64,000 bases of DNA, taken from positions 310,001 to 374,000 of the forward strand of contig CAWEYW010000003.1 in assembly GCA_963813415.1 (NCBI GenBank). Reading direction: 5' to 3'. Position numbers and translations under genes: made by a program. Of this stretch, positions 54,767 to 62,583 are shown piece after piece. The notes under the pieces are model-generated. The model searched no databases and had not been told where the DNA came from. It saw only the letters and a list, made by a program, of their open reading frames with translations. This stretch comes from CAIWHR01 sp963813415 (GTDB lineage Bacteria; Pseudomonadota; Gammaproteobacteria; Burkholderiales; Casimicrobiaceae). Position 1 is the first letter of the stretch. Each line of letters opens with the position of its first letter.

Positions 54767-55515
54767 TGGGGGATGGCGGCCGCTTCGAGGGGCGGGTGGC
54801 CGTCGTGACCGGCGGCGCGAGCGGCATCGGTCTCGCCACGGTGCTGCGGCTCGGTGCGGAAGGCGCACGGGTGGTGATCGCCGACATCGACGCCGCCAAT
54901 GCGCGCACCGCCGCGGCCACGGCGCGCGAGAGCGGGGCGCCCGATGCGCTCGGCCTCGCCTGCAACGTCGCTGCGGAAAGCGAGGTCGAGGCGCTCATCA
55001 CCGAAACGATGACGCGCTGGGGGCGTCTCGACGTGATCGTCAACAATGCGGCTCGCATGAACTTCCGTGCGCTTGGCGAGCAGACGCGCGCGGACTGGCT
55101 GGCGATCCTGGAAGTGAACCTTCTCGGCGCCTTCTACTTCATCCGTGCCGGATTGCGCGAAATGGACACCGGCGGTGCGATCGTGAACGTTGCCAGCGTG
55201 CATGCGTTCGCCACGAGTCCGCTGGTGGCGCCGTACGCCGCGTCCAAGGCCGCGCTGCTGTCCCTCACGCGCAGCGCCGGGATCGAAGGCGCCCGCAAGG
55301 GCCTGCGCGTGAATGCGGTGATTCCCGGCGCGATCGATACGCCGATGCTGTGGAGCAACCCGAACCTGCAGTCCGGCGCCGAGAAGATCGACATGGCGGA
55401 CGTGGGCAACCCCGAAGACGTCGCGGCGGCCATCGCTTTCCTGGCCTCGGACGAGGCGCGCTTCATCCAGGGAAGCGCCCTTCGCGTGGACGGCGGACGG
55501 CTCGATCGCCTGTAG
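54766..55515 (+). CDS. SDR family oxidoreductase
   Basis: 249 residues. VVTGGASGIGLATVLRLGAEG is the Rossmann motif; VIADIDAANA indicates NAD(H) preference (Asp after the second strand). NNAARMNF replaces NNAG. NVASVHAFATSPLVAPYAASK supplies Ser, Tyr and Lys, and LRVDGGRLDRL ends the protein. It is translationally coupled to the GH1-like gene, so the pair may oxidise a sugar released from a glycoside (inference). Confidence 0.85.
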   Translation: MGDGGRFEGRVAVVTGGASGIGLATVLRLGAEGARVVIADIDAANARTAAATARESGAPDALGLACNVAAESEVEALITETMTRWGRLDVIVNNAARMNFRALGEQTRADWLAILEVNLLGAFYFIRAGLREMDTGGAIVNVASVHAFATSPLVAPYAASKAALLSLTRSAGIEGARKGLRVNAVIPGAIDTPMLWSNPNLQSGAEKIDMADVGNPEDVAAAIAFLASDEARFIQGSALRVDGGRLDRL

Positions 55516-55532
55516 CCGGGCCACGCGGGCGT

Positions 55533-55538
55533 TAGAAT
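55533..55538 (+). promoter_or_regulatory. candidate -10 element immediately before xrtH
   Basis: TAGAAT is followed by GCGCCCG and an ATG at 55546. Transcription would begin within a few bases of that ATG, giving a very short or leaderless message. The -35 (near 55510, CTGTAG) is weak. Confidence 0.35.
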
Positions 55539-56082
55539 GCGCCCGATGCTGCGCTTCCTCGCTTTCTTCCTGGCTTTGCAGGCGCTGCTCTTCGGGGCGG
55601 AGCTGACCCCATGGGCGCAGGTGCATTTCGTGGCGCCTTGGACCAACGCCGTCGCGAGCATCAGTGCATGGCTGGTGACGCTGTTCGATCCTGCCGTGAT
55701 GGCATCCGGCAAGATCCTGCGCAGCACGAGCAATGGCTTTGCCGTTGCCATCGAAGCCGGCTGCAACGGCGTGGAGGCTTCGATCGTCCTCGTCGCCGCG
55801 GTGCTCGCGTTTCCGGCGCCGTGGCGCAACAAGCTCATCGGGGTCGCCGCCGGGATCGTCGCCGTGCAGGGCCTCAACATCGTGCGCGTCATCAGCCTGT
55901 TCTACATCGGGCAGTGGAACATGCGCGCCTTCGAATGGGCGCACCTGTACGTATGGCAGGCGCTGATCATGCTGGACGTGCTGATCGTCTGGCTGATCTG
56001 GGTGCGCACGTTGCCGGGTACGCCCGGCGCAACCCCGCCCGAGGCGCGCCGTTCCCGCGCTGCGGTCACCGCGCCGACCTAG
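55537..56082 (+). CDS. xrtH: exosortase H (XrtH-type transpeptidase)
   Basis: 181 residues (or 178 from ATG 55546). An integral membrane protein with about five hydrophobic segments. The exosortase catalytic triad is visible: Cys76 in IEAGCNGVEAS, Arg117 in GLNIVRVISL, His136 in EWAHLYVWQ. The compact size and the adjoining companion gene fit exosortase H, which processes proteins bearing a short C-terminal sorting signal of the IPTLxxWG type. No protein in the window carries such a signal. The C-terminal ~25 residues are Pro/Ala/Arg-rich. Confidence 0.85.
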   Translation: MRPMLRFLAFFLALQALLFGAELTPWAQVHFVAPWTNAVASISAWLVTLFDPAVMASGKILRSTSNGFAVAIEAGCNGVEASIVLVAAVLAFPAPWRNKLIGVAAGIVAVQGLNIVRVISLFYIGQWNMRAFEWAHLYVWQALIMLDVLIVWLIWVRTLPGTPGATPPEARRSRAAVTAPT

Positions 56083-56084
56083 CC

Positions 56085-56678
56085 GTGCGTATCGGCGGCC
56101 CGCTCACCCCGTTCGTGCTGAGGGTGCTGGCGTGGCTGCCCGTGGCATTTGCGGTGTGGTATTTCGCGGCGCCGCTGCTGCTCTGGCCGGTCGCACTGCT
56201 GACTGGGGCGGTCGCGCGACTTGGCTTCGCCGATCTCGTCGAGACCGTGCAACAGACCAGTGCCGTGTTCGCGTTCGTGACCACCCTGCGGCCCGGCGCG
56301 ACGGCAGTTGCCGGCGGCGCCGTGACGGTGGAGGTCAACGCGCTCCTGTATGCGTTCGGGCTGCCGCTGTTCGCCGCGCTCACCCTCGCCGCCGCCGAGC
56401 CTCGCCGGTGGCGTACGCTGCTCCTGGGCTACGTCATCCTGCTGCCGGTCGTCGCGTGGGGCGTGCTCGCCGACTTTCTCAAGAACGTGGCGATCACCGC
56501 GGGGCCTCTCATTGCATCGCAGACGGGGTTCTCCGCCCCGCAGCGGGAGGTCATCGCCTTCGCGTTCCAGTTCGGATCGCTGATCCTGCCCACCGTGGTG
56601 CCCGCGATCGTCTGGGTCGTGACGCACCGCCGGTTCCTCGAACGCATTCGCGGCGAGGCCTGGGCTGCGACCCGCTGA
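56085..56678 (+). CDS. exosortase H-associated membrane protein
   Basis: 197 residues from GTG 56085, just past the xrtH stop. At least four hydrophobic segments: FVLRVLAWLPVAFAVWYFAA, LLLWPVALLTGAVARLG, LLYAFGLPLFAALTLAAAEP, LLLGYVILLPVVAWGVLADF, then FGSLILPTVVPAIVWVVTH. Between the first pair and the rest lies a conserved-looking periplasmic block (VETVQQTSAVFAFVTTLRPG). Genes of this type accompany xrtH; their biochemical role is unknown. It is probably co-transcribed with xrtH. Confidence 0.8.
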   Translation: MRIGGPLTPFVLRVLAWLPVAFAVWYFAAPLLLWPVALLTGAVARLGFADLVETVQQTSAVFAFVTTLRPGATAVAGGAVTVEVNALLYAFGLPLFAALTLAAAEPRRWRTLLLGYVILLPVVAWGVLADFLKNVAITAGPLIASQTGFSAPQREVIAFAFQFGSLILPTVVPAIVWVVTHRRFLERIRGEAWAATR

Positions 56679-56716
56679 CGTGATCGCCCACGTGGCGACG
56701 CGCCGGTGGCCGTGTC

Positions 56717-57025
56717 CTAACTCGCGGCGCGCCCCGTGTCGTTGCCCCGTGCGCGCGCGAAGAGCAGCCCCGCCACGACCAGCAGTGCACCGACCGACAG
56801 CGCCTTGATGAGATGCCTGTGCCTGGCACGGTCGTCCTGCGCCATTTCGTAGAGCGAACTCCCCGGATAGCTCGATGCCGGCGGGTCGCTGGCCGGGAAG
56901 GTTTCATCAATGGCTTCGTCGAGCATCTGCTCTTCGTACCTGTTACTGGCGAAGCGCGGCGCGCGCCGTCGGCGCTCGACCATGTTGGGAGCGAGCGCCT
57001 TGCGCCCGGTTGATTCGTGAGTCAC
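56717..57025 (-). CDS. small conserved membrane-anchored protein (DEAIDETFPASDPPA motif)
   Basis: 102 residues from GTG 57025 with a perfect AGGAGG 5 bases upstream. DEAIDETFPASDPPA is a widespread motif in short bacterial proteins of unknown function. The C-terminal LIKALSVGALLVVAGLLFARA is a membrane segment, so the N-terminal part should be cytoplasmic. It is separated from the acyl-CoA synthetase by about 130 bases and convergent with the XrtH-associated gene. Confidence 0.7.
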   Translation of the reverse strand: MTHESTGRKALAPNMVERRRRAPRFASNRYEEQMLDEAIDETFPASDPPASSYPGSSLYEMAQDDRARHRHLIKALSVGALLVVAGLLFARARGNDTGRAAS

Positions 57026-57153
57026 GGGACCTCCTGGATGCGCGACGATGGCCGTGGGACAGGCTGCCGACGAGGGTGTTCCGGCGTCAGGGCAGGGTGC
57101 CGTGCGGCACGCGAACGTGCACTCGTCAGGCACAAGCGATCTGCCACGCGGGC

Positions 57154-58812
57154 TCAACCGGCGAGCGCGGCCTTGCGGGCGATCTCGCGCTCACGCAGCA
57201 CGCGCCGTTGCACCTTTCCTGTCGTCGTCATCGGCAGCGCATCGATGAACTCGATCTCGCGCGGGTACTCGTAGGGGGCGAGATACTTGCGCACGTGCTG
57301 CTGCAAATCCTCCTCCAGTTGCGGCGATGCCGCGCTGCCCTGCGCGAGCACGACGAAGGCTTTCACGACCTGGCCCCGCGTCTCGTCGGGCGAGGGCACC
57401 ACTGCGGCGTTGGCGACGGCGGGGTGGCGTACCAGGCAGTTCTCGATTTCCGAGGGGCCGATGCGATAGCCCGCCGACTTGAACATGTCGTCGGCGCGGC
57501 CCTGGTACCACAGGTCGCCGTCCTCGTCGCGCTTCGCGAGATCGCCGGTGCGGCACCACGCGCCGGTGAATTTCCTGGCCGTGCCTTCCGGATTCTGGAA
57601 ATATTCGAGGAAGAACACGGGATCCGGATTACCGTCCGGCGCGATCCGATGCACGGCGACCTCGCCGGTCTCGCCGGCCGGCATTTCGCGGCCGGCATCG
57701 TCGATCACCGCGATGCGATGGCCCGGATAAGGCCGCCCCATCGAGCCGGGCTTCGCCGGCCACAGCCGATGCGAGTTGCCGACGATGTAGTTCATCTCCG
57801 TCTGGCCGAACATTTCGTTGATGGTGACCCCCAGCGCAGCCTGCGCCCATTCGAACACGGCGGTGCCCACGGCCTCGCCGGCGCTCATCACGCTGCGCAG
57901 CGACACGTCGAAGCGGTCTCGCGGGCGCGGGAACGCCTTCATCATCAGCTTGAGCGCGGTCGGAAACAGAAAGGTGTTGCGCACCTGGTAGCGTTCCATC
58001 AGCCGCAGGGCGCGCTCGGGCTCGAAGCGGCCGCGATAGCCGAGGATTGGCTGGCCGAAGTAAAGGGTGGGCAACAGGGCGTCCATCAAGCCCCCGGTCC
58101 ACGCCCAGTCGGCGGGCGACCAGAAGAGGTCGCCCGGCTGCGGGAAGCCGTCATGCGAGTAGGTGAAGCCCGGCAGGTTGCCGAGCAGGCACTGATGCGG
58201 CATCACGGCGCCCTTCGGTGGGCCGGTGGTGCCGCTCGTGTAGATCAGCGTTGCCGGATCACTCGCCCGCGTGGTGACAGGCGTCATCCGCGTCGATGCG
58301 CCGGCGAGGAACGTGTCCCATGACGTGGTGAAGGCTGCCTCGGCACCCGCGGCCGCGATGACGTGCTCGAGACGCGGCAGCTGCTCGCGTATCGGCACGA
58401 GGTTCGGCAGCGACTGCGGATCGACCAGGGCGACGCGGCAATGTGCATTCTCGAGCCGGAACTGCAGCGCCTCGGGGCCGAACAGGAACGACAGCGGAAC
58501 GGTGATCGCGCCGAGCTGATACACGGCGAGATGGGCGATCACCGTCTCCGGTCGCTGCGGCAGGATGATCGCCACCTTGTCGCCCTGGCCGATGCCGCGT
58601 CCGGCGAGCGCATTGGCGAGGCGGTTCGCCTCGCGTTGCAGGTCCCAGAACGTGTACGCGGCGCGCGCGCCCCCTTCGTCTTCCCAGTAGAGCGCGAACC
58701 GGCTGCGATCCTCCGCCCAGCGGCCGCAGCACGCCTCGGCGATGTTGAAGTGCCCGGGCACGTCCCAGCGGTACGCGGCGTGGAGCTCGGCGTAGCGGTC
58801 GACGGCGTTCAT
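57154..58812 (-). CDS. acyl-CoA synthetase (AMP-forming, medium-chain type)
   Basis: 552 residues. AMP-binding motif YTSGTTGPPKGAVMPHQ; SAGEAVGTAVFEWAQ and FGQTEMNYIVG; TGDLAKRDEDGDLWYQGRAD; and the C-terminal catalytic Lys in PMTTTGKVQRR. The N-terminus (YRWDVPGHFNIAEACCGRW) and the MACS-type SPADWAWTGGLMDALL suggest activation of a medium-chain or aromatic/short branched acid. Length matches the family. The isolated position gives no pathway clue. Confidence 0.9.
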   Translation of the reverse strand: MNAVDRYAELHAAYRWDVPGHFNIAEACCGRWAEDRSRFALYWEDEGGARAAYTFWDLQREANRLANALAGRGIGQGDKVAIILPQRPETVIAHLAVYQLGAITVPLSFLFGPEALQFRLENAHCRVALVDPQSLPNLVPIREQLPRLEHVIAAAGAEAAFTTSWDTFLAGASTRMTPVTTRASDPATLIYTSGTTGPPKGAVMPHQCLLGNLPGFTYSHDGFPQPGDLFWSPADWAWTGGLMDALLPTLYFGQPILGYRGRFEPERALRLMERYQVRNTFLFPTALKLMMKAFPRPRDRFDVSLRSVMSAGEAVGTAVFEWAQAALGVTINEMFGQTEMNYIVGNSHRLWPAKPGSMGRPYPGHRIAVIDDAGREMPAGETGEVAVHRIAPDGNPDPVFFLEYFQNPEGTARKFTGAWCRTGDLAKRDEDGDLWYQGRADDMFKSAGYRIGPSEIENCLVRHPAVANAAVVPSPDETRGQVVKAFVVLAQGSAASPQLEEDLQQHVRKYLAPYEYPREIEFIDALPMTTTGKVQRRVLREREIARKAALAG

Positions 58813-58872
58813 TCCTCGAAGCCTCCGTGCGGATTCCGGTGTTTCGTGCGCGCTCGCGCTCTCAGGATCGCG

Positions 58873-60576
58873 TCAGGTGGCGCCCGTCGATGCCGTCGCA
58901 TCGATCCGTCGTGCGAGCGGCAACGACTGCACTGCGGCCCACACCCAATCCGACTGACGCTCCATCACGCTGCCGAAGTGGATCGAGTATTCGGAGGTGC
59001 GTGTGCGCAGGCGGAAATGCTGGTGCTCGTCGTATTCGCCGGCCGGCAGGATGATGGACTGCACCGCGCCGTCGCGGCTGCGCGGATGCATTGCCAGGAA
59101 CAGCCCGCGCAAGGTGCGCCACCGGCGCGAGGCAGCTCCGGCGCCCGTTGGCGCGTCAGCATCGTGCGTCACCTGTTGCGCTGCGAGCTCGATGATCGTG
59201 ATGCTGTCGGCGATGCGCTGCAGGCCGATTTCGGCCGAGTCGGCGCTGACCCGCCGCATCCGCCGCACGATGCCGAGCGTCCAGACCGCTTCGCGCCGCG
59301 CCTTCAGCGCCACCAGCATGCCGAGTGTAAGCGTGGCGACCGCGGCCATGGGCGCGACGAGTCGCACACCGGTCAGGCTGACGTCCCGGATGTCCCAGGC
59401 ACCGCCGGGCGGCGCGAACGTACCAAGCCGCCGGTCCGCCAGCGCCTGGCGGCGTTCCTGCTCGTCGCGCATGTGACCGAACATCGCGATGTCGAGCGTG
59501 CCGCTGAAGGTGGTGACGCTGTCGAGCTCGGGTGTGGGCGCACGCTGCTCCTCACGCAGGAAACCGAAGATGTTGTGGAAGCCAACGAGGGCATCGACCT
59601 TGCCGGCGGCGGCCGTGCGCTCGCCACGGCGCGTGACCGGCCGGTACTCCGTATCGATCTGTGCGGCGACCTTCGTCAGCAGCCCGATGCGCTCGAGGCG
59701 CTGCGTGGTCCGGGGCGACAGCGGCTCGCTGCGGATCTTCTGCTCGACGGCCATGACGTACTGCAGCAGCAGCGAGTGCAGCGGCTCCGTATCGAGGAAC
59801 AGCACCGGGCCATGCAGCGGCGCGCTCCCGCGGCGACGCAGGCCGCCGCCATGCGCAAGGTCGACGTAAAGCGCAGTGGGTCCCCGCGAACCGCGCGACA
59901 GTCGCAGGCGCGTGCACCACCTTCCCAGTTGCTCGCCAAGCCACTGCAGCTGCGGCCGGTCGAGATTGCCCGCATTGGCGAGATGCAGCACCAGCGCGGC
60001 GATGTACTTCTGCTCGATGGTGACGGTGGCTGCGGCATCGGCGAGGGCCAGCTTCTGGCGATGCACGCCATGTCCGAGTGCGAGGCCGTAGCGCTCGTGC
60101 AGCTCCAGCCACTTCGCGGGAATCCATTGCTCGTAACGATGCATCCGCACGCGCGCATCGGCCGCGAGCTGCGCGACCTCGCGGGCGAGGAGCTCCGGCA
60201 GCAGCGCGGTCCAGCGGGCGTTCGGCTCGCGCGCGAGGAGCTCGCGCTCGAACGCGCGGTAAGCCTGCTGGAATGCATGCCCGAGATCGTGCATGGCGTG
60301 CCAGAGCTGTTGCTCGACCTTGGGCGAACGGCTCGCGTGGTCGATGTACTGCGCGTCCAGCGCGGCACGCAAGGCGGCGGTGCCCGCATCGACGGCGAAC
60401 AGCGCCTCCAGCTCGGACGGTTTGCGCCGGCGGCCCGCACTCCCCAGGCGCCCGACTTCCTGCACGACCTGGGCGTGCGTGCCTAGGAGATCATGCGGGT
60501 CGAGGGACGCGAGCCAGCGCTGGGCCGATCGCGCATCCGTCAACGGCTCCTTCTCCGTCTTCACGAACCCGAACAT
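58873..60576 (-). CDS. PilZ-domain-like protein, possible c-di-GMP effector
   Basis: 567 residues from ATG 60576, preceded by GGGAG. MFGFVKTEKEPLTDARSAQRWL is followed by a mostly helical N-terminal region of ~370 residues without recognised motifs. The C-terminal part has WDIRDVSLTGVRLVAP, which matches the PilZ D-x-S-x-x-G signature, and LGIVRRMRRVSA as a basic binding-loop candidate; the RxxxR part of the motif is unclear. It could bind c-di-GMP, but this is tentative. It is divergent from the MerR regulator across 360 bases. Confidence 0.55.
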   Translation of the reverse strand: MFGFVKTEKEPLTDARSAQRWLASLDPHDLLGTHAQVVQEVGRLGSAGRRRKPSELEALFAVDAGTAALRAALDAQYIDHASRSPKVEQQLWHAMHDLGHAFQQAYRAFERELLAREPNARWTALLPELLAREVAQLAADARVRMHRYEQWIPAKWLELHERYGLALGHGVHRQKLALADAAATVTIEQKYIAALVLHLANAGNLDRPQLQWLGEQLGRWCTRLRLSRGSRGPTALYVDLAHGGGLRRRGSAPLHGPVLFLDTEPLHSLLLQYVMAVEQKIRSEPLSPRTTQRLERIGLLTKVAAQIDTEYRPVTRRGERTAAAGKVDALVGFHNIFGFLREEQRAPTPELDSVTTFSGTLDIAMFGHMRDEQERRQALADRRLGTFAPPGGAWDIRDVSLTGVRLVAPMAAVATLTLGMLVALKARREAVWTLGIVRRMRRVSADSAEIGLQRIADSITIIELAAQQVTHDADAPTGAGAASRRWRTLRGLFLAMHPRSRDGAVQSIILPAGEYDEHQHFRLRTRTSEYSIHFGSVMERQSDWVWAAVQSLPLARRIDATASTGAT

Positions 60577-60936
60577 CGCTCTCCCGTCGGTTGACCGCGC
60601 CACCCCGATGCAGGCCTGCGCGCAATGCGGCACTTGGCACGGTCCTGGACTTCGCGTCGCCACTGCCGCCAATCGAGGCGCGAATGCAGCGCGCGCCGAC
60701 ATGGCCTCGATTCGCCAGCCGGGCGACCCGATGATGGCGCAACCGAGCCGGAGCGGCAAGCGCCAACAACCTTGGCATGCATCGTGCATTGAACGGTCCG
60801 TGTTCCACAGAACGCCCGCGTGTGGCGTGTGTGGCAACGGCTCGCATGCATGGCATCAGGGCAGGATTGCGCATCCGGGGGTTGTCCAGCACAGACGCCG
60901 TTCGCAGGTGACAAAAAACGATAGGGAAGGACCACC
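60577..60936. other. gene-free region between PilZ-like gene and merR-type regulator
   Basis: 360 bases holding promoters for two divergent genes. Two related ATGCA-containing dyads are present (60777-60789 and around 60845-60855). GAAGGACC before the ATG at 60937 is the regulator's ribosome site. I saw no small gene that I could support. Confidence 0.4.
60771..60790 (+). promoter_or_regulatory. palindrome with sigma54-like spacing upstream of the MerR-type gene
   Basis: ATGCA-TCG-TGCAT (60777-60789) is a perfect 13-bp inverted repeat and so a plausible operator. The same DNA also reads TTGGCAT...GTGCAT with GG and GC separated by exactly 10 bases, the sigma54 spacing, though the -12 box is GTGCA rather than TTGCA. 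Which reading is real cannot be decided by eye. Confidence 0.3.
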
Positions 60937-61953
60937 ATGGGCATCCTGATCAAGGCGCCGACGCGCCGGCAAGAGCCGAGCGTATCGGTCGCCGAATCGC
61001 CCGACACGCCGCATGAATCGCGCAGCGCGCTGCACATCCGCGAGGTCGTGCGCATCACGGGCCTGCGGCGCGAGCAACTCTACATGTGGCAGCGGCGCTA
61101 TGGCTTTCCATCGCCGCTGCGTGACGGGTTCGGTGATCGCGTCTATCCGCCCGAACAGGTCGCCCGTCTGAAACTGATCAAGCAGCTGCTTTCGGAAGGC
61201 TGGCGCGCCGGCGCCGTGGTGCCGCTCGCCGAGTCCGCGCTGCAGTCCATGCTCGGGCTCACCGTGGAAGATCCCGCGCCGCTGCCCGCCGAGATCGAGC
61301 TTGCAGTCACGCTGCTCGCCGAGCATCGCATCGGCGAGCTGCAGAACCATCTGTCGAAGCTGCTGGTGGGCCAGGGCCTGCGCAAGTTCCTGGAAACCAC
61401 GCTGATCCCGCTCAACGAAGCCGTGCACGACCGCGTGGTGCGCGGCGAGATGCAGAACTTCCAGGAGCTGCGGTTCGCCGATCTCGCGCAGCGCCTGTTG
61501 CGCGATGTCACGCGTCTGGTGCGCCCGACGCGCGATGCCCGCCAGGTGCTGCTCGCCACGCCGCCGAATGATCCCAACCATCTTGGCCTCGCGATCCTCG
61601 AACTCCTGCTGTTCACCGATGGCGTGAACTGCCTCACGCTGGGCGCGGGCGTTCCCGCGCAGGAGATCGCGGGTGCCGCGTCGGCGTACAACGTCGCCGT
61701 CGTCGTCCTGCTGTTCGATCGGGGGATTTCGGGCAAGATCGCGGGCCAGGAGATCCGGTCGCTGCGGCACGAGCTGCCGACGGGGATGCCGCTGATCGTC
61801 AGTGGGCGCGCGGTGAACCTGCTCGCCAAGCCCATCACCGACGTGCGCACCGCCGCCGACTTCAGCTCGATCATGGCCAGCATGCGCGAGCTCGGCGTGC
61901 TGCCGACGTCGCCTGTCAACGTCGTGTTGCAGGAGGAAAGCCTGCGGGCGTAA
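60937..61953 (+). CDS. MerR-family regulator with cobalamin-sensor-like domain
   Basis: 338 residues. The winged helix-turn-helix is HIREVVRITGLRREQLYMWQRRYGFPSP then RVYPPEQVARLKLIKQLLSE (parts), as in CarH/LitR. A four-helix bundle follows, and a Rossmann-like domain (QVLLATPPNDPNHLGLAILEL, GVNCLTLGAGVPAQEI, VVVLLFDRG). The lower-face His (N-H-L-G) is kept. In the bundle the W-x9-E-H signature reads V-x9-E-L, so the Trp and the upper-ligand His are lost. It is probably a repressor that no longer uses light-sensing adenosylcobalamin, or uses another ligand. Confidence 0.8.
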   Translation: MGILIKAPTRRQEPSVSVAESPDTPHESRSALHIREVVRITGLRREQLYMWQRRYGFPSPLRDGFGDRVYPPEQVARLKLIKQLLSEGWRAGAVVPLAESALQSMLGLTVEDPAPLPAEIELAVTLLAEHRIGELQNHLSKLLVGQGLRKFLETTLIPLNEAVHDRVVRGEMQNFQELRFADLAQRLLRDVTRLVRPTRDARQVLLATPPNDPNHLGLAILELLLFTDGVNCLTLGAGVPAQEIAGAASAYNVAVVVLLFDRGISGKIAGQEIRSLRHELPTGMPLIVSGRAVNLLAKPITDVRTAADFSSIMASMRELGVLPTSPVNVVLQEESLRA

Positions 61954-62022
61954 GCTCGCGGAGTGACTCCGACCGCATCGCCATCGCCATCGCCGCCGCC
62001 GACGCATCGCACGCCGGGCGAC

Positions 62023-62148
62023 ATGCGCACCAGCACGCTGTGGCAGCTCATCAAGCTCATCCTGGCCGTGCTGATTGCCTACGCGATCTGGCGCGCTTAC
62101 CAGAATCCCGATCTGCTGCTCGACCTCTCGGCGCTACGCCTCTGCTGA
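62023..62148 (+). CDS. small single-pass membrane protein
   Basis: 41 residues from ATG 62023: MRTSTLWQLIKLILAVLIAY followed by AIWRAYQNPDLLLDL. An in-frame GTG at 61963 would add 20 Pro/Ser residues that look like low-complexity DNA translated by chance. The single hydrophobic helix with YQNPDLLLDL resembles short proteins I recall from related bacteria. It starts about 70 bases after the MerR gene. Function unknown. Confidence 0.45.
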   Translation: MRTSTLWQLIKLILAVLIAYAIWRAYQNPDLLLDLSALRLC

Positions 62149-62151
62149 GCC

Positions 62152-62583
62152 TCACGGCTCGTTGAGGAAGTCCTCGAGCTTGCGCCGCTGACGCTTCGTC
62201 GGCCGGCCGGGATAGCGCGGCTCGGCGGCCGCCGCGATCTTGCGCCGCGCCAGCTCTTCCTGCCTCGCCGAGGCGCTCTGCGGCGTTTCGACATACAGCA
62301 GCGCCGCGTCACTGGCAGATCCGCGGCGATCCGACACTCCGGTCACGTGCACTTCCCACACGATGCCACCCTTGCGCACCACCACGGTGTCGCCGGCTCG
62401 CACGACGTGGGCCGGCTTCACGCGCGCATCGTTGAGCCGCGCCTGGCCGCTGTCGATCGCTTCCGCGGCAAGTCCGCGCGTCTTGTAGAAGCGAGCCGCC
62501 CACAGCCACTTGTCGAAGCGCACGCGACCGTCGCCCGCAGGCGTGGCATGCTCGTCGGGACGCAGCGGGTCACTCTTCGCCAT
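62152..62583 (-). CDS. hslR: ribosome-associated heat shock protein Hsp15 (S4 domain)
   Basis: 143 residues. VRFDKWLWAARFYKTRGLAAE and GQARLNDARVKPAHVVRAGD form the S4 RNA-binding domain, and the basic tail (RPTKRQRRKLEDFLNEP) fits Hsp15. It rescues stalled 50S subunits carrying nascent chains. The ATG lies within the end of the PaiB-like gene (14-base overlap), so it is coupled to it. Confidence 0.92.
   Translation of the reverse strand: MAKSDPLRPDEHATPAGDGRVRFDKWLWAARFYKTRGLAAEAIDSGQARLNDARVKPAHVVRAGDTVVVRKGGIVWEVHVTGVSDRRGSASDAALLYVETPQSASARQEELARRKIAAAAEPRYPGRPTKRQRRKLEDFLNEP

Noticed and set aside
60630..60650. TTGGCACG as a sigma54 -24 box upstream of the PilZ-like gene
   Set aside because: No GC at the required 10-base spacing downstream.
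61963..62022. Pro/Ser-rich N-terminal extension of the small protein, coded by a CATCGC-type simple repeat
   Set aside because: Low-complexity DNA before a better ATG; probably not translated as part of a conserved protein.
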